A stretch of 64,000 bases of DNA from Acidisphaera sp. S103. GTDB taxonomy: Bacteria > Pseudomonadota > Alphaproteobacteria > Acetobacterales > Acetobacteraceae. The stretch's first letter is position 1. Each line of letters opens with the position of its first letter. This document shows, piece by piece, positions 40,630 to 48,177 of the stretch. The DNA lies in NCBI RefSeq assembly GCF_009765975.1, contig NZ_LMUJ01000064.1, forward strand, positions 50,770-114,769. Direction: 5' to 3'. Below the pieces are notes generated by a model. That model had not been told where the DNA came from. It saw nothing but the letters and a program-made list of their open reading frames with translations, and did no database searches. The position numbers and the translations under genes were made by a program.

Positions 40630-41844
40630 ATGCACGATCATAACCGAACACAGGCTTCACTGATGATGCGGGTGACGCTGGGCGACCTTTCGCGCGTTCC
40701 GGTGGAACGTCTTGCGCAACTGCTGTTGGAATGGGCGGCTGAAGATCACAGCCTCCTGAGCCGATTGCACGCGACCGTTTCACTGGCAACCGACGACGGT
40801 GCGGTGCCTGCGCATGCGACGTCCACGGATGGCGGTTCGGACATCATCGGTTCCAGCGCCGCCATGCGTCATGTGAACGAGATGCTGGATCGTTACGCCC
40901 AGACCGATGAACCCGTGCTTATCACCGGCGAGAGCGGCACCGGCAAGGAACTGGCGGCGCGTGCGATTCATCAGAACTCGAAACGGCACGGCGGCCGCTT
41001 CGTCGCGATCAACTGCGCGGCGATTCCATCCAGCCTGATCGCATCGGAGTTATTCGGCTACGAAAAGGGTGCTTTCACCGGTGCGGCCGCCCGTACCAAG
41101 GGGCAGATCGAGCACGCAGATGGGGGAACCCTGTTCCTGGATGAGATCGGTGACATGCCGATGGATCTGCAAGCCCATTTGCTGCGGTTTCTCCAAGAGG
41201 GGCAAATCGTTCGGGTCGGCGCACGCGAAGCGACCAACGTCAACGTGCGCGTTGTCTCGGCGACCAATGTGCGCCTGCGGGCCGCGATGGCGGAGGGCCG
41301 GTTTCGTGAGGACCTGTATTACCGGCTTGGCATCCTGACGCTATCGCTGCCGCCACTGCGTGAGCGGACGGGCGATATCGAACCGCTGGCACGCCACTTT
41401 CTTCGGGAGGCCGCCGGTCAGTTCAATCGGAACATAATCGATTTCACCCCGGACGCGATCGACGCTTTGTGCCAGCACCCGTGGCCCGGGAACGTGCGTG
41501 AACTGATGTCGGTCATTCGTCGCGCGGTCGTGATGAGCAATAGCCCGGTCATCGCGGCGACCGACTTGGTCGGACTGGCCGACCCGGATCGCATGCCATC
41601 CGTGCCGCCGGTGTCGGCGCGACCGCTGCCAGGGTCGGAGGGAGAGCGTCTGGCGCTGATTGGCGCACTTGAACGCACGCAGGAGAATATTGCCGAGACC
41701 GCGCGTGAACTGAGCGTCTCGCGGGTGACGCTGTATCGCATGCTGCACCGTCACGCGATATCGCTGACCCGCGGGTTCAAGGCGACGCCAGGCCGGGTTG
41801 ATCCGAACGATCGCCGGGATCAGGCGGGGTCGTCGAGCGGATAA
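40630..41844 (+). CDS. sigma-54-dependent transcriptional activator without receiver domain
   Basis: This 404-residue bacterial enhancer-binding protein has an N-terminal segment of about 70 residues with no recognised sensor. The AAA+ domain has Walker A GESGTGKE (100-107), the sigma-54 contact loop GAFTGA (147-152), Walker B GTLFLDE (166-172), and an R-finger region REDLYYRLGIL. The C-terminal Fis-type helix-turn-helix includes ENIAETARELSVSRVTLYRML. The ATG at 40630 was preferred; a TTG at 40573 and an ATG at 40663 are alternatives. It should drive a sigma-54 promoter in response to an unknown signal, perhaps via partner protein binding. It lies between a large two-component locus and an EPS cluster, either of which may be its target. 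Confidence 0.92.
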   Translation: MHDHNRTQASLMMRVTLGDLSRVPVERLAQLLLEWAAEDHSLLSRLHATVSLATDDGAVPAHATSTDGGSDIIGSSAAMRHVNEMLDRYAQTDEPVLITGESGTGKELAARAIHQNSKRHGGRFVAINCAAIPSSLIASELFGYEKGAFTGAAARTKGQIEHADGGTLFLDEIGDMPMDLQAHLLRFLQEGQIVRVGAREATNVNVRVVSATNVRLRAAMAEGRFREDLYYRLGILTLSLPPLRERTGDIEPLARHFLREAAGQFNRNIIDFTPDAIDALCQHPWPGNVRELMSVIRRAVVMSNSPVIAATDLVGLADPDRMPSVPPVSARPLPGSEGERLALIGALERTQENIAETARELSVSRVTLYRMLHRHAISLTRGFKATPGRVDPNDRRDQAGSSSG

Positions 41845-42224
41845 ATCTGCGACAAGGCTTCGGCGAGTGTGCCGTATTGCTGTGAAATCGTGCCATTGTC
41901 GCAACGGGCGACGACCCAGGTCCCATCCTGGCCGATGACCATCCAAGCGGCCGTGTCTTCGCCGAACCGGAAGATGCCCAAGATACTATCGGCGACCGCG
42001 CACGGCCACGGCCGGGCCATCAGGTCTTCCACCATGTCTATCCCGGCGGGCAGCGCCAGCTTCCGCCAGGTTTGCAGATACACACGCTCCTCCGGCGTCA
42101 GCGCGAGAAACGTCGGCGCTGGCAGGGATGGAATCGCCTGGCTTCTGGACGGCGGCATGCTGGCCCCTCGACGGCGCCATCGCCGTTGCCGGGCAGAACC
42201 AAGATCAGTGCTGTGGTCACTCAT
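41820..42224 (-). CDS. hypothetical protein, convergent to the sigma-54 activator
   Basis: This is a 134-residue protein with a basic N-terminus (Arg/Ser-rich to about residue 35) and a more ordered C-terminal part containing LTPEERVYLQTWRKLALP, FGEDTAAWMVIGQDGTWVVARCDNG and YGTLAEALSQIYPLDD. The alternation of hydrophobic strands suggests a small alpha/beta domain, but no family was recognised. Starts at 42224, 42233 and 42158 are possible; none has a strong ribosome site. Its 3' end overlaps the activator gene by 25 bases on the opposite strand. Confidence 0.5.
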   Translation of the reverse strand: MSDHSTDLGSARQRRWRRRGASMPPSRSQAIPSLPAPTFLALTPEERVYLQTWRKLALPAGIDMVEDLMARPWPCAVADSILGIFRFGEDTAAWMVIGQDGTWVVARCDNGTISQQYGTLAEALSQIYPLDDPA

Positions 42225-42422
42225 GCGTTGCATATCGCGTACCGAAGTAGATTTCCTCACCTAGGGCATACTAAGCAATTTATGCGCCAAACGTTCATGC
42301 ATCAAGCAGCAATCCCGCGACGTCTTGATCGTGCAACGCTTTGCCTCCACACGCGAAGCAACTCAGTGTGACTCGCGACGCACCCCTTCACGTCACGGGA
42401 GACGTTGTGGCACACGCGAAGG

Positions 42423-42644
42423 TCAGCCACGGAGCAAAAGCCACGCGCCCACCGCGAGGGCGATCATAAAAACACCGGACAAGACCATGAAAAGCAGTGC
42501 CAGGCGCCTAGCACGGCGCCGCAACATGGCTTCCCCTGCCCCATCATCCCGCACGTCCCAGGAGGCGGACTTTTCGACCGCTTTCCTGGCGTCAGCCGCC
42601 ACATGTGGGTTCCTGACTGGTGTTCCTACTGATTCAGGCCTCAT
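42423..42644 (-). CDS. small single-pass membrane protein
   Basis: This is a 73-residue protein with a polar N-terminal 40 residues, a basic LRRRARR patch (41-47) and one hydrophobic segment (about 48-70: LALLFMVLSGVFMIALAVGAWLL) ending two residues before the stop. This is a tail-anchored layout with the basic patch predicting a cytoplasmic N-terminus. GGAG lies five bases before the ATG at 42644. Longer upstream readings to 42899 are antisense to the phosphoribosyltransferase gene. No family was recognised. Confidence 0.5.
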   Translation of the reverse strand: MRPESVGTPVRNPHVAADARKAVEKSASWDVRDDGAGEAMLRRRARRLALLFMVLSGVFMIALAVGAWLLLRG

Positions 42645-42780
42645 GCGCTCCAGCCTTTGCGTCGGCTGGCACGCTATCACGCGCCTCTTCACGACTGTCA
42701 ACAGGTTGTGATCGGCGTTCCCCTGCATCGGCGCCGATTTTGCAGCCGCCCGAGTTGTCATCATCGACATCGAGGGCAAT

Positions 42781-43437
42781 GTGGCGCAAATCCAACAAAA
42801 TCCAGAGTTTACCCGTGTCGACGGGAACCGTTCGTGGTTCGGGCCGGCGCTGCGCACACTGCGGTTACCCGAATTCCATGCTTCGTGTGCCGAGCTCATG
42901 CAAATGGTCGAAGCGGACTATGAGCCGACATTGGTGGTGGGTATCCGCACCGGTGGATTGCAAGTCGCGGAGTCCATGGTCCGTGCCGCATCCGCGCCGT
43001 TGCCTGTGCTGCCGGTCACCTGCCGACGCGCGGCAACGGGCGCAAAAGCCCGCGTTCCGTTGCTTCGCACGGCGTTGGCCGCGTTGCCGCGTCCGGCACT
43101 GGACCTGTTGCGGCGTATCGAACATCGGTTGTTCATCGCGCCGCGCACGCACCAGGCGCGTCCGCAACAGGTCGATCATGCCGAAATCGGTGTGATCGCC
43201 GCCTGGCTTGCGAAGCAGCGATCACAATCGCGTATTCTCGTAGCAGACGACGCCATCGACAGCGGCGCCACGCTGGCAACGGTGCTGCGGCTTGTTCGCA
43301 CCGTGTGTCCTTCCGGAACCGAGATTCGCAGCGCCGTCATTACCCAGACACTGGAACAGCCCATCACGGCGCCGGACTACGTCCTGTTCCATGACACGCT
43401 GTGCCGTTTCCCATGGTCGTTCGATGCAGTCGCCTGA
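42781..43437 (+). CDS. phosphoribosyltransferase-family protein
   Basis: This 218-residue type I PRTase-fold protein has a pyrophosphate loop GIRTGG (residues 54-59) and the PRPP-binding signature RILVADDAIDSGATL (151-165), with the two acidic residues and SGAT loop intact. The hood region is unusual: basic and Pro-rich (about 80-130), unlike purine, orotate or uracil PRTases. GTG start with GAGGG five bases upstream; no better ATG exists. The stop lies 14 bases inside the following HAD gene, so translation is coupled. PRTase-HAD pairs occur in predicted nucleoside-like biosynthetic modules. The base accepted is unknown, and a regulatory PRTase is also possible. Confidence 0.78.
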   Translation: MAQIQQNPEFTRVDGNRSWFGPALRTLRLPEFHASCAELMQMVEADYEPTLVVGIRTGGLQVAESMVRAASAPLPVLPVTCRRAATGAKARVPLLRTALAALPRPALDLLRRIEHRLFIAPRTHQARPQQVDHAEIGVIAAWLAKQRSQSRILVADDAIDSGATLATVLRLVRTVCPSGTEIRSAVITQTLEQPITAPDYVLFHDTLCRFPWSFDAVA

Positions 43438-44176
43438 TCCGATGCCGGTGCTGATCTTCGACCTTGATGACACGATCCTGTCCTGCAACAGCTTTCCGCT
43501 TTGGACCCTGTTCCTGATGACCGGACGGCTGCGCGGGGTTGGCGCGAGACGCCGCGCGCTGTTGTCGCTGCGCGCCGCAAGTCTGTTGCTGAGGCGTAAG
43601 ATCGGGCGACTGAGCCATGACGAATTCCAACGCTGTCTTCAGGCAGCATGGCAGGCGGCAAACGCCGGCCGCGGCCCGGACTTAGCGAGCCACTTCGAGG
43701 CGATGTTGTTAGGCCGGGTGCGCGCCAACATGCGACCATGCCTCGACCTGATGGTGGAACGCCAATTGGATGCGGTGCTCGCCACCGCGGCGGCAGCCGA
43801 TTACGCCGAGGCGTTTGGACGACGCCTGGGGTTCCGTCACGTACTGGCGACGCGGTCCGGCCGTTCGGCTGGTGAGCCGTCCAATAGCGGTACAATGAAA
43901 CGGCAGAGGGTCGTTGCGTTCCTAGATGACATCGGCTGGTGCGGTCGGCCGCTGATCCTGTTCACCGATCACATCGACGACCTGCCATTGATACAGGCGT
44001 GCGGCGTCGTCTGTTGGTTTGGTTCGGCTGAGTCGTTGCCTGTGGTCAATGCGATGGCCGAGGACACAAGGTTCATTCAATGCCGCGACATGACCGACGA
44101 ACAGTTGCTGGCGACATGCAACGCGCTGTGCGGTTGTCCACCTGTGGGCGCGTTATCGGCGATTACGGCGTCGTAG
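43424..44176 (+). CDS. HAD-superfamily phosphatase-like protein
   Basis: This 250-residue HAD hydrolase has motif I FDLDDTIL with nucleophile D13 and acid/base D15. It has a helical cap region (about 25-100), motif II around LATAAAADY (with Thr), and motif IV ILFTDHIDDLP with paired acidic residues. The cap type fits subclass IB (phosphoserine phosphatase-like). The ATG at 43424 overlaps the PRTase gene by 14 bases; a second ATG at 43442 starts just before motif I. The last 100 bases overlap the convergent glycosyltransferase gene (44077-45369). Together with the PRTase it probably acts on a phosphoribosyl product by removing a phosphate, but this is inference from adjacency. Confidence 0.78.
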   Translation: MQSPDPMPVLIFDLDDTILSCNSFPLWTLFLMTGRLRGVGARRRALLSLRAASLLLRRKIGRLSHDEFQRCLQAAWQAANAGRGPDLASHFEAMLLGRVRANMRPCLDLMVERQLDAVLATAAAADYAEAFGRRLGFRHVLATRSGRSAGEPSNSGTMKRQRVVAFLDDIGWCGRPLILFTDHIDDLPLIQACGVVCWFGSAESLPVVNAMAEDTRFIQCRDMTDEQLLATCNALCGCPPVGALSAITAS

Positions 44177-45369
44177 ATGGCGGTCAGTGCCGCCGTGTGC
44201 CGGCGGGGATCGGATGGTTTGGCCCAATACGCGTTGTAGGCGGCCGTTCCGACCGCTTGTACCGTATCGGAATCCCGGGTAAACTGGACGCAACGCATCA
44301 GGCTGTCGAGGTCGCCGCTACGGAACACCCAACCGGTCGATCCGTCAACGATCCGTTCGGCCGGTGCCGCGATGTCACTGACAATGGCGGGCACGCCACG
44401 TGCGGCGGCCTCGGTTACAACGAGTCCGAATGTTTCGTACCACAGGCTGGGAAAGATCAGGCAACGCGCCTGGTCCATTTCGTGTCGAACACCTTCCGGC
44501 GTTAGCCAGCCGGTGACCCGAGCGCCGGTTGCCTCGATAGCGGAGCGCAACGGTCCATCGCCCGCGAAGACGATCGGCAGTCCGGTGCGCCGTGCGGCTT
44601 CAGCCGCCAGCAGGACGCCTTTTTCCGCGTCGAGACGCCCGACCACCAGAAGGGTGCGGTTTGCGCCGACGTCTACCTTGGGTGATCGTTGGACGTCGAT
44701 TATGTTGGCGAGTGGATGGAACCGTGCATCCGGCGGCAGGTACGGCCTGAGCAGATCGGTTGATTGTCCCGAGAGCGTTATATAATCCCGCACCGATTTG
44801 GGAAAGTGCGCGATGTGGCGCTGCCCAATGCCGCGCACGACGCGATAGGCTTTGTGCATGGGGTGCCGCTTATCGCAGGCGGTGAATGCGCAGGACTTCG
44901 ACAGCGCGCGCAATCGGCACGGTTCCTGGCGGCGATAATCAAAGAACGCGCCATTGGGACAGGCCGCGAAAAAATCATGCAACGTGCAAATGACCGGTAA
45001 ACCCGCTCGGTTTGCGATCAACGCGGGCGCCGTGGTCAATGCTTTTGTGTAACCATGTAGGTGCACGATCGACTGTCGCGGATCCAGCGCCGGCATCAGC
45101 GATTGCAGAGCGCGGCAGGCGGTTCGATTCCACAGCGTTTGCAACGCGACGAGCGGATGCTGTGCGACGTGCGCGAGTTCGGGCTGATTGAGGCAGATGG
45201 TCCTGACGCCGGCGGCATCGAGAGCCTCACAAACCGGCCCGACCGCGCCAATGAATGTGACGTCGAGGCCGGATTGCCGCAGTGCCACGGCCTCATCAAT
45301 GGCAACGCGACTGGCACCCCCCTGCACATGGCAGAAATCATTGAGTACCACGACAGAACGAACGGTCAT
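44077..45369 (-). CDS. glycosyltransferase family 4
   Basis: This 430-residue GT-B retaining glycosyltransferase has an N-terminal acceptor domain starting SVVVLNDFCHVQGGASRVA with the GG-x-xR loop. ICTLHDFFAACPNGAFFDY follows, with a Cys-rich stretch nearby. The C-terminal donor domain begins LLVVGRLDAEKGVLLA and has the E-x7-E motif in YETFGLVVTEAAARG. It should add a sugar from a nucleotide donor to the EPS repeat unit at the cytoplasmic face. It is the last gene of the 47699-44077 part of the EPS cluster, three bases after the acyltransferase gene. The 3' end overlaps the convergent HAD gene by 100 bases. Confidence 0.88.
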   Translation of the reverse strand: MTVRSVVVLNDFCHVQGGASRVAIDEAVALRQSGLDVTFIGAVGPVCEALDAAGVRTICLNQPELAHVAQHPLVALQTLWNRTACRALQSLMPALDPRQSIVHLHGYTKALTTAPALIANRAGLPVICTLHDFFAACPNGAFFDYRRQEPCRLRALSKSCAFTACDKRHPMHKAYRVVRGIGQRHIAHFPKSVRDYITLSGQSTDLLRPYLPPDARFHPLANIIDVQRSPKVDVGANRTLLVVGRLDAEKGVLLAAEAARRTGLPIVFAGDGPLRSAIEATGARVTGWLTPEGVRHEMDQARCLIFPSLWYETFGLVVTEAAARGVPAIVSDIAAPAERIVDGSTGWVFRSGDLDSLMRCVQFTRDSDTVQAVGTAAYNAYWAKPSDPRRHTAALTAIYDAVIADNAPTGGQPHSALHVASNCSSVMSRH

Positions 45370-45372
45370 GGT

Positions 45373-46404
45373 TCAGGCCACGCTCGGCATCGCTGGAACA
45401 CGTCGGCCCAGGCGCATGGCGAGACGCCGGCCAAATTCATTGCCTGGCCGTTCCACCAGGCGCTCCATGATGAACGCAAGCACGAGCACCGAGCATACGA
45501 TGCCGGACAGGAATGGCAGGGTGTCGTGAAACAGGCCAAGCAGGATCAGGGTTTGCAATATCGGTCCGTGCAGCAGGTAGACACTGTATGACAGGTCCGA
45601 CTTCAACCGGATCACCGGCGTGCACAGGGCAAAGCTGAAGACGAATGCGCCCACGATCAAAGGCCGAATGCCAGGGGGGATTGGTACCACCAGCGTCCAG
45701 GTGACAAGAAACGCCACGGTTATTGCCGCACTGACCCAGGCGGCAACGCGCAGTCGCTGTCCGTAAAGGTAGAGCGCCACGCCGACGACAAAAAACTGCA
45801 ATTGTCCTGGCAATTGTTTGGCCATCCGTGGATCTCCGAGGTGCAGGGCCAACACGTTGTAGGCGACCGACGCGACGAAGATGAATGCGAGGACCCACCA
45901 GCCCAGGCGCCGGGTTGCGACGTAGATCAGCGGCACGATCAGGTAAAAACCGATCTCGATTTTCAGGGTCCACAGGCTGGGGTTGATTCCGGGATTGCTG
46001 AGGCCCGACAAGACTCCGCCAATGTCGTATTGCAGGAAATTCGCCATCAGCGCGTTCGTGACCAGGTATCGCACTGTCGATCGCAACGCGCTGAACGGGC
46101 CACCCGGCAGCAGCGCCATCATGATCACGGCCTGGATCAGCACAACGCAAAGATACATTGGGTAGAGCCGGAATACCCGCCGAGCGTAAAACGACCACAG
46201 GCCATGACAACGTTCGTAGCTGCCGGCGATCAGGAAACCGCTGACCACGAAAAAGCAATCGACCGCGGCGTCAGCCAGGTTGAACGGAAACGATGGATAG
46301 GCCGTGCCGGACAGCAACTTGAAATGACCGATCACCACCATGAGCGCCAATAGAAGACGCAACAGGGTGAAATTGTTCCGGGATTCGTCAGTCGCGCGTG
46401 TCAA
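45373..46404 (-). CDS. acyltransferase family 3 membrane protein
   Basis: This 343-residue acyltransferase-3 integral membrane protein has about ten hydrophobic segments. It starts with NNFTLLRLLLALMVVIGHF, including the invariant R-x10-H arrangement of the first helix. It has DCFFVVSGFLIAGSYER, YARRVFRLYPMYL and the closing LVERPGNEFGRR, all family-defining. Members O-acetylate or otherwise acylate exported polysaccharide units. The TTG start at 46404 overlaps the polymerase stop (TTGA), implying coupled translation. In this cluster it probably decorates the EPS repeat unit. Confidence 0.9.
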   Translation of the reverse strand: MTRATDESRNNFTLLRLLLALMVVIGHFKLLSGTAYPSFPFNLADAAVDCFFVVSGFLIAGSYERCHGLWSFYARRVFRLYPMYLCVVLIQAVIMMALLPGGPFSALRSTVRYLVTNALMANFLQYDIGGVLSGLSNPGINPSLWTLKIEIGFYLIVPLIYVATRRLGWWVLAFIFVASVAYNVLALHLGDPRMAKQLPGQLQFFVVGVALYLYGQRLRVAAWVSAAITVAFLVTWTLVVPIPPGIRPLIVGAFVFSFALCTPVIRLKSDLSYSVYLLHGPILQTLILLGLFHDTLPFLSGIVCSVLVLAFIMERLVERPGNEFGRRLAMRLGRRVPAMPSVA

Positions 46405-47699
46405 TTGACCCTCACCGTACCGTCATGAAACGATTTGGCGATCGACGGCCCGCGGTCGATCGGCTCTCCAGAGAATGGGTTGCTCCATTGGCCGGCGCGG
46501 GCCACCTGGTGCAATTGCCACAGCATTCCGGCGGACGCGCCGATGAACAGGGCCGAAACCTGGTCTTCCAGCATCGACAGTGCCGCACCGTACCCGAGAT
46601 TGAATGCAAGGATCGCCAGCGCGGGGATTGCCATGGACTGGACGTTTCGTGGCAGACGCCGGCCGATCGTTGCGATCCAACCGAGATACAGCAGGCTGAA
46701 CACGCCGAAATTCGCGTAGAGGAAAACAAACAGATTGTCGGAGGGATTGACGAAGTTGGCGGCGTAGAAGCGTTGCGCGCCTCCAATACCGCCAAGGCCG
46801 ACGCCGAACGGAAACACCTGATTGTTGGATATCCACTGCCATGCGTCGGGCCAGGTCAGTGTTATCCGCATCGCAAACGATGCCAGGCTGAACACACCAC
46901 CACTGTCCGGGATGAGCAGGCCGGTGGACATCACCGGCAGCGCGACCGCCAGGATGGCGAATGCCACGCACGCGATGCACAGCAACCGGTAGCGGCTCCA
47001 GTACGGTGCGCACAGGATCAGGCTGACCGCGGCGACCGCGACCATCGCACCCTTCTGCGTTGTGAGCGCGACCGCAACTGTCGTCGTCGCCAGAAGCACG
47101 AAACGAATCAGCAAACTTCTGACCCTTGGGGCAATGATCAGCACGAGGATCGGCAACATCATGGCGGCGGAAATCGAGCTGCGGGTGAAGCCTGCGGCCC
47201 GTTTATCGGGCCCACTGTCGATGTCCCAGCCGCGGGAGACGTCCACCTGGATGCCGCCGACATGGGTTTCCAGCCCCATCCATGGGAAGGTATAGACAAA
47301 TTTGTCCAATATGACCCCGGTGACCGAAATCACCCAGATTGCAACGAGCAACAGCAACATGCGCCGCGACGGTTGGGTCAGTTGCCGGCCGGCAATGAAT
47401 CCAAACAGGACGTTAACCAGCAGTTTGGTGCCGTATATCGCCGGAAGAGTGGTGCCGAGGTTGAATGTGGCGATCGCCCCGTGCACGGCGACGATGCCGG
47501 CAAAGATAGCGAACGCCGGATGGATATGGTGACGAAATGTCTGCATCACCAGCAACAGCAAGAGCGGCCCTATAATCAGCCCATCGCGCAGCAGGATCAG
47601 GTCGTCATGCCCTACACTGTAGAGGCCGTAGCGGATCACGCCTTCGAAGGCATAGATCAGCAGATAGGCGGTCCCGCAGAATGTGAAGAGTGCCTGCAT
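46401..47699 (-). CDS. O-antigen ligase/polymerase-like membrane protein (Wzy candidate)
   Basis: This 432-residue polytopic membrane protein has about 11-12 hydrophobic segments and one large polar loop (about residues 300-345) between late helices. It contains a TTQKGAMVAVAAV-like segment and PFGVGLGGIGGAQRFYAANF followed by PSDNLFVFLYANFG. This matches the Wzy_C/O-antigen ligase pattern, where a G-xG loop and a downstream N-x-F-L segment are typical. I set the start at the ATG at 47699; a longer reading to 47810 overlaps the divergent DUF3551-like gene. It is the only polymerase candidate in the cluster. It overlaps the acyltransferase gene by four bases. Confidence 0.75.
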   Translation of the reverse strand: MQALFTFCGTAYLLIYAFEGVIRYGLYSVGHDDLILLRDGLIIGPLLLLLVMQTFRHHIHPAFAIFAGIVAVHGAIATFNLGTTLPAIYGTKLLVNVLFGFIAGRQLTQPSRRMLLLLVAIWVISVTGVILDKFVYTFPWMGLETHVGGIQVDVSRGWDIDSGPDKRAAGFTRSSISAAMMLPILVLIIAPRVRSLLIRFVLLATTTVAVALTTQKGAMVAVAAVSLILCAPYWSRYRLLCIACVAFAILAVALPVMSTGLLIPDSGGVFSLASFAMRITLTWPDAWQWISNNQVFPFGVGLGGIGGAQRFYAANFVNPSDNLFVFLYANFGVFSLLYLGWIATIGRRLPRNVQSMAIPALAILAFNLGYGAALSMLEDQVSALFIGASAGMLWQLHQVARAGQWSNPFSGEPIDRGPSIAKSFHDGTVRVN

Positions 47700-47784
47700 C
47701 CCGTCGCTACCGCAACGAGTTCGTATTTGATGGCACAGCGCTTGCTGGGCGGCACCAGCGAGAAATACGATAGGGTTCGAGGCA

Positions 47785-48177
47785 ATGAACAGACGAAATG
47801 GCGGCGGCACGGCGATGCTGATTGGGGCGGTACTGCTGGGTGTCCCGCTTCCGGTGCTGGCGTCGCCATACTGTGTCCAGACCCAGGCGATCCCACCGCA
47901 ATGTATCTACACCGATCCTGCCGCGTGCAACACACGCGCGGCGCAGATGGGGGGAAGCTGCACGGTCAATCCAGCCGAAGTTCATGTTTCCACCGGGTTG
48001 GGTCACTATTGTCTTCTCACCTCCGGAACGGTCTCGAGCTGCATTTACGCGGATCAAGCGGACTGCGCGCGAGAGGCTACCCATCAGCAGGGGGTGTGCA
48101 TCGAAGCACCCGACAGCCCAGAAAGTCCCGCACCTGATCCATATCGCGAGATCCGTCCGCTAATGGTTGGTCATTAG
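47785..48177 (+). CDS. secreted Cys-rich protein with duplicated DUF3551-like motif
   Basis: This 130-residue protein has a signal peptide (about residues 1-27, ending VLA). Two copies of a four-Cys unit follow, with Cys at 30, 40, 48, 59 and 76, 86, 94, 105, giving identical spacings of C-x9-C-x7-C-x10-C. Each copy reads roughly YC...CIY-D-x2-x-C...GG/QG-x-C, which I recognise as DUF3551-like, a family usually seen as one copy per short protein. It is the only plus-strand gene inside the minus-strand EPS cluster. The 3' end overlaps the beta-helix gene by 18 bases. The role is unknown; disulfide-stabilised periplasmic or secreted protein is inferred. Confidence 0.75.
   Translation: MNRRNGGGTAMLIGAVLLGVPLPVLASPYCVQTQAIPPQCIYTDPAACNTRAAQMGGSCTVNPAEVHVSTGLGHYCLLTSGTVSSCIYADQADCAREATHQQGVCIEAPDSPESPAPDPYREIRPLMVGH

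Noticed and set aside
42423..42899. Full 158-residue reading of the small membrane protein
   Set aside because: The first half is antisense to the phosphoribosyltransferase gene and compositionally poor. The ATG at 42644 has a ribosome site and gives a sensible membrane protein.
46398..48137. 579-residue plus-strand frame opposite the Wzy-like gene
   Set aside because: It is Gln/His/Arg-rich with no domain. The minus strand encodes a clear polytopic membrane protein coupled to the acyltransferase.
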